This document shows, piece after piece, positions 35,547-43,072 of a stretch of DNA of 64,000 nt (position 1 is the stretch's first letter; each line of letters begins with the position of its first letter). The stretch covers positions 6,634,001 through 6,698,000 of the forward strand of contig NZ_JAJFZL010000001.1 in assembly GCF_020733635.1 (NCBI RefSeq). Reading direction: 5' to 3'. The translations under genes and the position numbers were made by a program. Source of the DNA: Nocardia spumae. GTDB taxonomy: Bacteria > Actinomycetota > Actinomycetes > Mycobacteriales > Mycobacteriaceae. The notes under the pieces are model-generated. The model did no database searches. It was not told where the DNA came from and worked only from the letters and a program-made list of their open reading frames with translations.

Positions 35547-36484
35547 AGCCGGGCTCCCTGCAGGTCCGCGAGCACGATGCGCAGCAGTTGTTCGGCCCGC
35601 ATCCGCTGCCATTCCAGGATCGAATGCGGACTGAACCGGGCCTCCTCGAAGAGGGTGACCAGTTCCCGGGCCGAGGCGTCGTGCAGCACACCGCGGTCGA
35701 AGGCACGGGCCAGCACCTCCGAGGGGGTGTCCGAGATCAGCGGTGCGACCTCCCGCGCCTGCGCCAGACCACTTTCCATGGCGACGTAGCAGGCGATGAT
35801 CGCGATGCGCGCATCCTTACCGGAGGCCATCATCGCGGCCAGCCCCATTTCGGCCACCTGCGCCAGCGATACCGGCGCGTCCGTGGGCGCCGGGGCGGCC
35901 GATGGCTGCGGACGGCCGCGACGATCGCGGGCGCCGAATGCCACCACCCCGAGGCCGATGATCGCGACGGCGACCAGCGCGGCCGCGGCGGCCGCCACGA
36001 ATATCAGTGCGTTCCCGCTCAATTCCGGTGTGCCGGAGAAGGGCTGCGCGGGCGCCGGGGTGGTGGGCTGGGGCTGCTGCGAGGTCGCCGGAGAAGCCGG
36101 ATTCGGTTGCGGTGTGGCCTCGCCGCCGTGGCCCCCGATCAGGAGGTACAGCGCCCAGACCACCGCGGTGAGCACCGCGCCGACCGCGACGGCGATCAGC
36201 ACGACGATGCCGAACCGGCTCAGCCGGAACGGGCGGTCACTGTCGCGGTCCACCTCGGGCATGGCCAGCGGGAGACGGTGCTGACTGGTGAGAACCCCCG
36301 CCAGCAGGATGACCACCGACACCAGCGACAGCACCGGCATGAGGGCGACGGTCACCGCCGAGGGCGGCGACACGACATGCGGGCCGCCGGTCCCCGGAAG
36401 GTATCCGCGTAGCGCGAACACGACACACGCCATCAGTGCGATCAGCCCGATCGCGCGTGGTATCGCCGCTCTCACCCCGGCCAC
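35543..36484 (-). CDS. DUF4129-domain membrane protein
   Basis: 313 aa from GTG 36484 behind GGGAGAGG (GTG 36475 possible). Membrane helices at about 10-30, 45-65, 90-115 and 155-180, separated by a Pro/Gln/Thr-rich linker (SPATSQQPQPTTPAPAQPF). The C-terminal DUF4129 domain shows ARIAIIACYVAMESGLAQAR and PSEVLARAFDRGVLHDASAR, ending EEARFSPHSILE. Such proteins commonly occur with MoxR/DUF58 and sometimes transglutaminase domains; no transglutaminase is present here. First gene of the cluster. Confidence 0.85.
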   Translation of the reverse strand: MAGVRAAIPRAIGLIALMACVVFALRGYLPGTGGPHVVSPPSAVTVALMPVLSLVSVVILLAGVLTSQHRLPLAMPEVDRDSDRPFRLSRFGIVVLIAVAVGAVLTAVVWALYLLIGGHGGEATPQPNPASPATSQQPQPTTPAPAQPFSGTPELSGNALIFVAAAAAALVAVAIIGLGVVAFGARDRRGRPQPSAAPAPTDAPVSLAQVAEMGLAAMMASGKDARIAIIACYVAMESGLAQAREVAPLISDTPSEVLARAFDRGVLHDASARELVTLFEEARFSPHSILEWQRMRAEQLLRIVLADLQGARL

Positions 36485-36587
36485 GGGCCTCTCCCAGCAA
36501 ACATCCGAACAGCACAAACTCCGCACATCGTTACATGCCGAACGGTCCGCGAGGAGGGAAATCGGGACACCGGGCGGGGTCCGATTC

Positions 36588-36607
36588 GCTATTCGTCCCC
36601 GAATAGC
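36588..36607 (-). terminator. Short stem-loop between zapE and the DUF4129 gene
   Basis: GCTATTCG-TCCC-CGAATAGC is a perfect 8-bp stem with a tetraloop, 59 bp downstream of the zapE stop on the minus strand. Probably ends the zapE transcript. Confidence 0.5.
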
Positions 36608-36665
36608 GGCCGAGCGGTCCGGAAACTGTGATTACGCACAGTTGACAGGGCATTTCCGGGCACGC

Positions 36666-37817
36666 TCATCCAAACGGGACCGCTTCACTTCCGGGCGGGA
36701 CGCACGGCCGCTCAGCGGCGGTTCGAGGATGGCCATCCAGTTGTCGCAAACGGCTGGCGATACGGTCCAGATCCCGGACTCCGGGGGCATCGCCGAGCAG
36801 GTCCGCCAGCGGGACGCGGGCATGGAGGGTCAGTTCGAGATCAGCGTCGTAGAGCACATCGATCAGGTTGACGAAACGCGTGGCCCAGTCCACCGGCACC
36901 GACCGCAGCGGCGGTACCTCGCACACTGTCCAACGCGGATACGTCCGGGCCAGGGTGAGGAAATCGCCGGAGGACAGCGGGTTGGCACAGATCTCGGCGA
37001 AGTCGATCACCAGTTCGTTTCCGGCGCGGCGGGCCGACAGCATCTGGTGTGCGATCGGAATCCGGACTGCGCTGTCGCCGCAACCATCCACATCGACACG
37101 ATCATCATGAGCGTTGCCGGAACAGTCACCGACGACGTAGCGTCCGGCGGTGAATCCGGAGCGATGCGTCGTCAGCAGGCGATAGTCCTGCGCGCCGTCC
37201 ACCGACACCACATCGAGATGATCGCGCAGCAGGTCGATAGTGGGCTCGAACTTCGCGTGCACGAGCGGATTCGGTAGCAGATTCTCGGGTGGATAGTTCG
37301 AGGTCGCCACCAGTGTGATGCGCCGATCGAACAGGGTCCGCAGCAGCCGATCGAGCAACATGGCATCGCCGATGTCGTGGACATGGAATTCGTCGAAACA
37401 GATCAGCTCGGCCCGGCCCAGCACCGCGTCCACCGCTGCCGGCAGCCCGCCGCCCGCGCCCACCGCGCGATGCAGACTCGCGAAGAATTCGTGAAAATGA
37501 TAGCGGCGCTTGTGCTCCGAGGTCACCTCGGCGAAGAAGTCGTCCATCAACATGGTTTTGCCGCGGCCGGGGCGGCCGTACAGATACACCCCGCGGGGGC
37601 GGCGGTGCCACCTGCTGTCCAGACGGCGCGCGACCTGCCGCAGACATTGCGCGGCGTACAGCTGATCGGCGTCCAGCGCGATATCACCGATCCCGGCGCC
37701 GACCCGAGCAGCTGCACCGCCCGGTGCGCCTTCACCCAGACTTTCCCTGCCGCCCAGGAATTCTCGGGCGGCATCCGTCACGCTGGGAACGATATTCACC
37801 GAATCCGCCGTATACAT
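36666..37817 (-). CDS. zapE: ZapE/AFG1-type ATPase
   Basis: 383 aa, ATG 37817. AFG1-like ATPase: Walker A GVYLYGRPGRGKTMLMDDF (about 76-94), YHFHEFFASLHRAV, Walker B AELICFDEFHVHDIGDAML (about 137-155), sensor LVATSNYPPENLLPN (about 169-183). ZapE is a cell-division-associated P-loop ATPase in bacteria (related to mitochondrial Afg1). The N-terminal 45 residues and C-terminal tail are poorly conserved. It has its own promoter region with a palindrome at 37849. No functional link to neighbours. Confidence 0.88.
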   Translation of the reverse strand: MYTADSVNIVPSVTDAAREFLGGRESLGEGAPGGAAARVGAGIGDIALDADQLYAAQCLRQVARRLDSRWHRRPRGVYLYGRPGRGKTMLMDDFFAEVTSEHKRRYHFHEFFASLHRAVGAGGGLPAAVDAVLGRAELICFDEFHVHDIGDAMLLDRLLRTLFDRRITLVATSNYPPENLLPNPLVHAKFEPTIDLLRDHLDVVSVDGAQDYRLLTTHRSGFTAGRYVVGDCSGNAHDDRVDVDGCGDSAVRIPIAHQMLSARRAGNELVIDFAEICANPLSSGDFLTLARTYPRWTVCEVPPLRSVPVDWATRFVNLIDVLYDADLELTLHARVPLADLLGDAPGVRDLDRIASRLRQLDGHPRTAAERPCVPPGSEAVPFG

Positions 37818-37848
37818 ACCGCCTGCTCCCTCTATCTCCGCAGCATTA

Positions 37849-37864
37849 CTCTATATTTATAGAG
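37849..37864. promoter_or_regulatory. AT-rich palindrome upstream of zapE
   Basis: CTCTATA-TT-TATAGAG is a perfect 16-bp palindrome 32 bp upstream of the zapE ATG, in an unusually AT-rich patch that could also hold the -10 element. A CCCTCTAT copy lies at 37828-37835 closer to the gene. Confidence 0.5.
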
Positions 37865-37988
37865 GGCAGGTGTATGCGACGGGACAAAGGGTGACGACAT
37901 CCACAGCAGGCCGACAGAGAATGTGGATCGCCTCGGAGGTCACTTGCTGGTTGCGGCCGGCGGCGAAAGCGGCGCGCACGATCCCGGC

Positions 37989-38144
37989 TCAGTAGGGGCC
38001 AACGGCGAAGAAAACCGCATTCGGTCTGCGGAATTCGAACGGCAGTTCGTCATCCAACCAGTCCTGCTCGACGCCTCCATCGAGGTGTCCGTCGCCCTCC
38101 CCCACGATCACACGCCATGTCAGTGGCTGCAGTTTTGCGGCCAC
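37989..38144 (-). CDS. Possible small ORF or gene remnant
   Basis: A frame from GTG 38144 to TGA 37989 encodes 51 residues (AAKLQPLTWRVIVGEGDGHL then DGGVEQDWLDDELPFEF and PNAVFFAVGPY) that read like a genuine acidic protein domain. The frame extends upstream without a start codon into the ltp2 terminator region (CTAFVVSADRYRTV), and there is no ribosome-binding site, so it may be a truncated gene. The rest of 37818-38231 shows no other gene. Confidence 0.35.
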   Translation of the reverse strand: MAAKLQPLTWRVIVGEGDGHLDGGVEQDWLDDELPFEFRRPNAVFFAVGPY

Positions 38145-38173
38145 TGTTCGATATCGGTCGGCCGATACGACGA

Positions 38174-38204
38174 AGGCCGTGCATCGAAATTCGACGCACG
38201 GCCT
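38174..38204 (-). terminator. Terminator after ltp2
   Basis: AGGCCGTGC (38174-38182) pairs perfectly with GCACGGCCT (38196-38204), with an additional TCGA/TCGA pairing inside the loop. It lies 28 bp after the ltp2 stop at the end of the fadE34-ltp2 operon. Confidence 0.65.
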
Positions 38205-38231
38205 CGGCCTTCACCTCGTTCACACGTCCCA

Positions 38232-39407
38232 TCAGACGGCGGTCAGCACCAGCCCCGAGGTCGGCACGCCGGTCCCGGCGGTGACCACGATATTGCTCAG
38301 GCCCTCAACCTGATTCACCGAGGCGCCCCGGATCTGGCGCACTCCTTCGGCGATGCCGTTCATGCCGTGGATGTAGGCCTCGCCCAGCTGGCCGCCGTGG
38401 GTGTTCAGCGGCAGCCGGCCACCGATCTCGATCGCACCGTCGGCGATGAAATCCTTGGCTTCGCCACGGCCGCAGAAACCCAGCTCCTCCAGCTGCATCA
38501 GCACGAACGGGGTGAAGTGGTCGTAGAGAATGGCGGCCTGCATATCCTCGGGCCGCAGCTCGCTCTGCGCCCACAGCTGGTCGCCGACCAAGCCCATTTC
38601 CGGCAGGCCGGTCAGCCCGTCGCGGTAGTAACTGGTCATCACGTACTGATCGGCGCCCGACCCCTGGGCGGCACCGGCGATCAGGGCGGCCTTGTTGGGC
38701 AGATCCTTCGCCCGCTCGGCACTGGTGATCACGATCGCCACGCCGCCGTCGGTCTCCTGACAGCAATCCAGCAGATGCAGCGGCTCGGCGATCCAGCGGG
38801 ACGCCTGATGATCGTCGAGGGTGATCGGCTTGCCGTAGAAGTGGGCGGCCGGATTCACCGCGGCGTGTTTGCGGTCGGCGACCGCGACCGCGCCGAAATC
38901 CGTACTGCGCGCGCCGTATACGTGCATGTAGCGCCGGGCCACCATGGCGACCTGGGCGGCCGGGGTACCGAGGCCGTGAGTGTAGGAGAACGCGTTGTCC
39001 ACACCCGAGGAGCTCGGATTACCGGTGGCCAGATGAGTGGCGAACTGCCCGAAGCGGTTTCCGGATCGCTCGTTGAACGCCCGGTAGGCCACCACGACAT
39101 CGGCGATACCCGTCGCCACCGCCATCGCCGCGTGCTGCACGGTCGCGGCGGCCGCGCCACCGCCGAAGGGGATGTTGCTGAAGAACTTCAGGCTCGGGAT
39201 ACTGGTGGCGCGCGCGACGGCGGCCTGGGTGTTGGTATCCATGGTGAAGGTCGTCAGGCCGTCCACGTCGGCGGGGGTGAGACCCGCGTCGGCGAGTGCG
39301 GCGGTGACGGCCTCGGCGGCCAGCCGCAACTCACTGCGGCCGGAGTCCTTGGAGAAATCGGTGGCGCCGATACCCACGATGGCGGCGCGACGGCTCAATC
39401 CCGTCAC
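38232..39407 (-). CDS. ltp2: Ltp2, thiolase-like steroid side-chain retro-aldolase
   Basis: 391 aa thiolase-fold protein of the lipid-transfer type: AAIVGIGATDFSKDSGRSEL (about 8-27), IPFGGGAAAATVQHAAMAVA (about 79-98), LYDHFTPFVLMQLEELGFC (about 291-309), LNTHGGQLGEAYIHGMNG (about 334-351). Ltp2 cleaves the 17-hydroxy-C22 CoA intermediate, releasing the last three side-chain carbons as propionyl-CoA and giving a 17-ketosteroid, in complex with the DUF35 part of ChsH2. Last gene of the operon, overlapping chsH1 by 4 bp. Corresponds to Rv3540c. Confidence 0.92.
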   Translation of the reverse strand: MTGLSRRAAIVGIGATDFSKDSGRSELRLAAEAVTAALADAGLTPADVDGLTTFTMDTNTQAAVARATSIPSLKFFSNIPFGGGAAAATVQHAAMAVATGIADVVVAYRAFNERSGNRFGQFATHLATGNPSSSGVDNAFSYTHGLGTPAAQVAMVARRYMHVYGARSTDFGAVAVADRKHAAVNPAAHFYGKPITLDDHQASRWIAEPLHLLDCCQETDGGVAIVITSAERAKDLPNKAALIAGAAQGSGADQYVMTSYYRDGLTGLPEMGLVGDQLWAQSELRPEDMQAAILYDHFTPFVLMQLEELGFCGRGEAKDFIADGAIEIGGRLPLNTHGGQLGEAYIHGMNGIAEGVRQIRGASVNQVEGLSNIVVTAGTGVPTSGLVLTAV

Positions 39408-39826
39408 TGGCGTGCCTCCTGAAGGGAGATAACGGCTTTCGCCGAGATATGGTCGCCGAGGCTGTCCTTGCCGACCACGTCGATGGTGATGTCGGCCCCG
39501 TCCACGGCCGCCACGGTCCCGGTCAGGGTCAGGGTGTCACCGGCGTACAGCGGCACGCCCAGGCGCAGCGCGAGGGACTTCACGATGGCCTTCGGACCCG
39601 CCCAGTCGGTGACGAACCGCTGCACCAGACCGGTGTCGGTGAGGATGTTGACGAAGATGTCCTTGGATCCGCGCTCGACCGCCTTGTCGCGGTCGTGGTG
39701 CACGTCCTGGAAGTCGCGGGTGGCCAGAGCGGAGGAGACCACGAAGGTCGGATCGGCGTGGATCACCAGCTCCGGCAGTGTGGTCCCGACCCGGACGGTC
39801 GCGGGAGCGGACAGGTCGGAAGTCAT
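39404..39826 (-). CDS. chsH1: ChsH1, MaoC-like hydratase subunit
   Basis: 140 aa single hot-dog domain. The hydratase motif is visible as ATRDFQDVHHDRDKAVERG (about 35-53) with Asp and His residues, plus DTLTLTGTVAAVDG. ChsH1 pairs with the N-terminal MaoC domain of ChsH2 to hydrate the C22 enoyl-CoA of the cholesterol side chain. It overlaps chsH2 and ltp2 by 4 bp each. Same order as Rv3542c-Rv3541c-Rv3540c. Confidence 0.93.
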   Translation of the reverse strand: MTSDLSAPATVRVGTTLPELVIHADPTFVVSSALATRDFQDVHHDRDKAVERGSKDIFVNILTDTGLVQRFVTDWAGPKAIVKSLALRLGVPLYAGDTLTLTGTVAAVDGADITIDVVGKDSLGDHISAKAVISLQEARQ

Positions 39827-40785
39827 CGCACGGCCTTCCAGTAGGGCACGGTGTTGTCGTCGTCGAGCTGCTGGAAGCCGACCTCGACGGGCAGGCCGAC
39901 CTCGACCTCGGCCGGATCGATACCGCGCAGTTCACCGAGCATGCGCACACCCTCTTCGAGCTCGACCAGGGCCACCACGTACGGCAACTGCCGGCCGGGC
40001 ACCTTGGGCGCGTGATGCACCACGAAACTGAAGACGGTGCCGCGTCCGGAGGCCACGACGTAATCGGACTGCTCGGTGTGGTCCTTCCACAGCGCCGGAA
40101 CGGGCGGATGCTGCAGCGAGCCGTCGGGCCGCTGCTGGATCCGCAGCTCGCCGAGTTTCACACCCTCCCAGAAGAACTCGGTGTCCTTCGAGACAGTGGG
40201 CCGGACCCGCTTCGCCAGATCGTCGGCCGAGATCTCACCGGGCGCGGAGGCCGCGGGCTTCGCGGTGCCGGGCGCGAACTTCAGCATCCGGAACACCATC
40301 TCGGTGACCGGTTCGTCGTCGACGTACCAGGTCAGCAAGTAGGTGGCGAACCAACCCTCACCGAGCCCGGTGCGCTTGGGCCCCACCAGATCCCCGAGCC
40401 GGGTGCGGGCCACGGGGCGTTCGCCGGGACGCAGGTAACGGTGATAGGTCTGCTCGCAGTTGGTCGCCACCACCGAGGTGTAACCGGCGGCGTCGAGCAG
40501 ATCGTTGACCGCGTTCATCGGATCGTCGGCGGGGCGGGCGCCGTGCAGACCGGGCATGGTCCACACCTGGGCCATCGCCGGCGGCGCCACGATGCCCGGA
40601 TGCCCGGCGGCCCGTGCCGCCTCGTCGTCGACATAGATCGGGTTGGTGTCGCCCAGCGCCTCGACCCAGTTGTTGATCATCGGCTGGTTCACCGGATCAC
40701 GGCCCCGGCGCGGCGCGCACTCCCCCGCCTGCTGGATCTTCTCTCCGGCGGCGATGATGTCTTGCGCCGTCATGGTTTCCGGCAC
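39823..40785 (-). CDS. chsH2: ChsH2, MaoC-DUF35 hydratase subunit
   Basis: 320 aa. N-terminal MaoC-like domain about 20-165 (NWVEALGDTNPIYVDDEAAR, about 35-54) and C-terminal DUF35 domain about 190-320 (GTVFSFVVHHAPKVPGRQLP, YVVALVELEEGVRMLGEL). Typical DUF35 proteins carry two CxxC zinc pairs; here the corresponding stretch (LRIQQRPDGSLQHPPVPALW) has no cysteine. ChsH1-ChsH2 hydrates 3-oxo-4,17-pregnadiene-20-carboxyl-CoA, and the DUF35 domain docks Ltp2. Confidence 0.92.
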   Translation of the reverse strand: MPETMTAQDIIAAGEKIQQAGECAPRRGRDPVNQPMINNWVEALGDTNPIYVDDEAARAAGHPGIVAPPAMAQVWTMPGLHGARPADDPMNAVNDLLDAAGYTSVVATNCEQTYHRYLRPGERPVARTRLGDLVGPKRTGLGEGWFATYLLTWYVDDEPVTEMVFRMLKFAPGTAKPAASAPGEISADDLAKRVRPTVSKDTEFFWEGVKLGELRIQQRPDGSLQHPPVPALWKDHTEQSDYVVASGRGTVFSFVVHHAPKVPGRQLPYVVALVELEEGVRMLGELRGIDPAEVEVGLPVEVGFQQLDDDNTVPYWKAVR

Positions 40786-40794
40786 GCGAAACTC

Positions 40795-41964
40795 CTATCT
40801 CGGTACTCGGGGCAGGCGCAGGCCCATCTGCGCGATGAGCTCGCGCATGACCTCGTTGACGCCGCCGCCGAAGGTGACGACCAGGTTCTGCTTGGTGCGC
40901 TTGTCCAGCCAGGTCAGCAGTTCCGCGGTGGACGCGTCGGCGGGATCGCCGAATCGGCCCACGATCTCCTCGGCCAGACGGCCCGCCTCCTGCAGTGCCT
41001 CGGTGGAGAACACCTTGGTCGCCGAGGCGTCGGCGATCACATCGCGCTGATCGGCGTCGGGACGTTCCATGTTCGACGCGACCTGCCAGTTCAGCAGTTC
41101 GTTGACCCGCACCATCGCGTGCAGCCGGCCCAGTGCGCGCCGGACCTCGATCTCGTCCAGTACGTCCTGCCCGGCCGCCCAGTCGCGGACCCGGTGGTAG
41201 AGCTGGTCGATCTTGCCCGAGGGCCCCAGGCTGACCCGCTCGTGATTGAGCTGGGTGGTGATCAGCTTCCAGCCGCCGTTCTCCTCCCCGACCAGCATTT
41301 CCGCGGGGACGCGGACGTTGTCGAAGTAGGTGGCGTTGGTGTGATGCGCCCCATCGGCGGTGATGATCGGCGTCCACGAGTAGCCCGGATCGGTGGTGTC
41401 GACGATCAGGATCGAAATGCCCCGGTGCCGGGACTCGACCGAGCCGGTGCGCACCGCTAGCCAGATGAAGTCGGCCTCGTGCGCACCCGTGGTGAACACC
41501 TTCTGCCCGTTGACGATCCAGTCGCCGCCGGCGTCCTTCACCGCGGAGGTGCGCAACGCCGCCAGATCCGTACCGGCGTCCGGCTCGGAGTAGCCGATGG
41601 CGAAATGGATGTCACCGGTGAGGATTCCGGGCAGGAACTTCTTCTTCTGTTCCTCGGTGCCGAACGACTGCAGCGCCGGGCCCACTGTCAACAGCGTCAC
41701 CAGCGGCACCGGCACATCGGCGCGCACGGCCTCGTTGTAGAAGATCTGCTGTTCCAGCGGACCGAAACCCTGGCCACCGTATTCCTTCGGCCAGCCCACA
41801 CCGAGCCAGCCGTCGCGGCCCATGCGCTTGACCACCGCGCGGTAGGCGTCGCCGTGACGGTTGACCGCCATCTCGGACTCCTCCTCGGGAGTGACGAGAT
41901 CGGCGAAATACGCGCGTAATTCGTCGCGCAACTCGTGCTGTTCTGCGGTCAGATCGATGTACAT
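40795..41964 (-). CDS. chsE2: ChsE2 (FadE29), acyl-CoA dehydrogenase subunit
   Basis: 389 aa from ATG 41964 (MYIDLTAEQHELRDEL); the frame to 42093 overlaps chsE1. Flavin dehydrogenase features: AIGYSEPDAGTDLAALRT (about 120-137), NGQKVFTTGAHEADF, AKEYGGQGFGPLEQQI, KRTKQNLVVTFGGGVNEVMR near the end. With ChsE1 it forms an alpha2beta2 enzyme that dehydrogenates the three-carbon side chain of C22-CoA. Overlaps chsE1 by 16 bp; ends 9 bp before chsH2. Corresponds to Rv3543c. Confidence 0.92.
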   Translation of the reverse strand: MYIDLTAEQHELRDELRAYFADLVTPEEESEMAVNRHGDAYRAVVKRMGRDGWLGVGWPKEYGGQGFGPLEQQIFYNEAVRADVPVPLVTLLTVGPALQSFGTEEQKKKFLPGILTGDIHFAIGYSEPDAGTDLAALRTSAVKDAGGDWIVNGQKVFTTGAHEADFIWLAVRTGSVESRHRGISILIVDTTDPGYSWTPIITADGAHHTNATYFDNVRVPAEMLVGEENGGWKLITTQLNHERVSLGPSGKIDQLYHRVRDWAAGQDVLDEIEVRRALGRLHAMVRVNELLNWQVASNMERPDADQRDVIADASATKVFSTEALQEAGRLAEEIVGRFGDPADASTAELLTWLDKRTKQNLVVTFGGGVNEVMRELIAQMGLRLPRVPR

Positions 41965-43028
41965 CTGGCTCCCAACCGGTCCAGCCGGAACGACGCACCG
42001 CCGAGCCAGCGGGCGATGTCCTTGGCTTGTGAGTAGTAGCGGTGCAGCGGGTGCGTCACATCGACACCGATGCCACCGTGCAGGTGATGACACTGCTGCA
42101 TGGCCGCGGGCAGCTCGGAGGCCACACAGAACGCCAGCACGTCGAGATCGTCATCGACACGGTCCAGGTGTTTGTCCCCACTGTAGTGTTCGCCGCCGAC
42201 GGTTTGCGCCAACGACCAATTCGCGGATGTCGCGGCCACCTGCAGGGTGCGCGAGACCACGTAGATGTCGGCGATTTCCTGTGCCACGGCCTGGAATTCG
42301 GCCAGCGGACGGCCGAACTGCTGCCGTGTCCGCAGATGTTCCGAGGTCAGCGCCAGCACACCCTCGAGCAGGCCGTCGGCGACCGCGCCGATGGTGGCCA
42401 GCGCGACGCGGTGCAGATCCACGAGCGGGATGTCCAGCAGCTGTGCCGCCGGGATCACGGTGTCGTCGAACCGCACCGAGAATTCCGGCGCGCCGGTAGA
42501 ACTCGGGCTCTCGGTGCGGGTGATGCCGTTGGCGTCGCCCGCGATCACCGCGATACCGCGGTCGGTCGGCACCAGCATCCACTGCGCCTGTTCGGCATAG
42601 GGCACCGCGATCTTGCGACCGCTGATACGCACCGAATTCCCGTCCGCCACCGCCGTGGTCTGCGGTTCGGCCACGAACGGCGCACCCGGTTCGTGCAGGG
42701 CGGCGGTCAGCACCGCGCCCTGGGCGACGGCCGGAAACACCTTGCCCGCCAGCTCGTCCCCGATCCGGCCGACCAGCGGCAGCACGCCGAAGCCGAGGGT
42801 CGACAACGCCGGCACCGCGACCGCGTCGGTGGCCAGCTCGGTGAGCATGGTCGAAACCTCGAGCAGTCCCATCCCGTCGCCGCCGTGCTCTTCCGGCAGC
42901 GGCAGCGCCAGCAGTCCGCTGTCGACGAGCGCGGGCCACAACGCGAGATCGCGCGCGCTGTCGTGCTCGAGCAGGCTCACGACGACTTCGGCGACCGCGT
43001 CCTGACTCTCGTCTCTGGTGAAGTCCAA
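41949..43028 (-). CDS. chsE1: ChsE1 (FadE28), acyl-CoA dehydrogenase subunit
   Basis: 359 aa. N-terminus MDFTRDESQDAVAEVVVSLL and PEEHGGDGMGLLEVSTMLTE (about 38-57), RTRQQFGRPLAEFQAVAQEI (about 238-257), and the distinctive end CHHLHGGIGVDVTHPLHRYY ... LDRLGARCTSI, which matches the M. tuberculosis FadE28 pattern. It is the partner of ChsE2 in the heterotetramer. It follows fadE34 by 44 bp, so the side-chain genes are probably one transcript with fadE34. Confidence 0.92.
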   Translation of the reverse strand: MDFTRDESQDAVAEVVVSLLEHDSARDLALWPALVDSGLLALPLPEEHGGDGMGLLEVSTMLTELATDAVAVPALSTLGFGVLPLVGRIGDELAGKVFPAVAQGAVLTAALHEPGAPFVAEPQTTAVADGNSVRISGRKIAVPYAEQAQWMLVPTDRGIAVIAGDANGITRTESPSSTGAPEFSVRFDDTVIPAAQLLDIPLVDLHRVALATIGAVADGLLEGVLALTSEHLRTRQQFGRPLAEFQAVAQEIADIYVVSRTLQVAATSANWSLAQTVGGEHYSGDKHLDRVDDDLDVLAFCVASELPAAMQQCHHLHGGIGVDVTHPLHRYYSQAKDIARWLGGASFRLDRLGARCTSI

Positions 43029-43072
43029 TGCATTGCTCCCTGTCAGATGTGGACTAAGCCTTGTGGTTTCGC

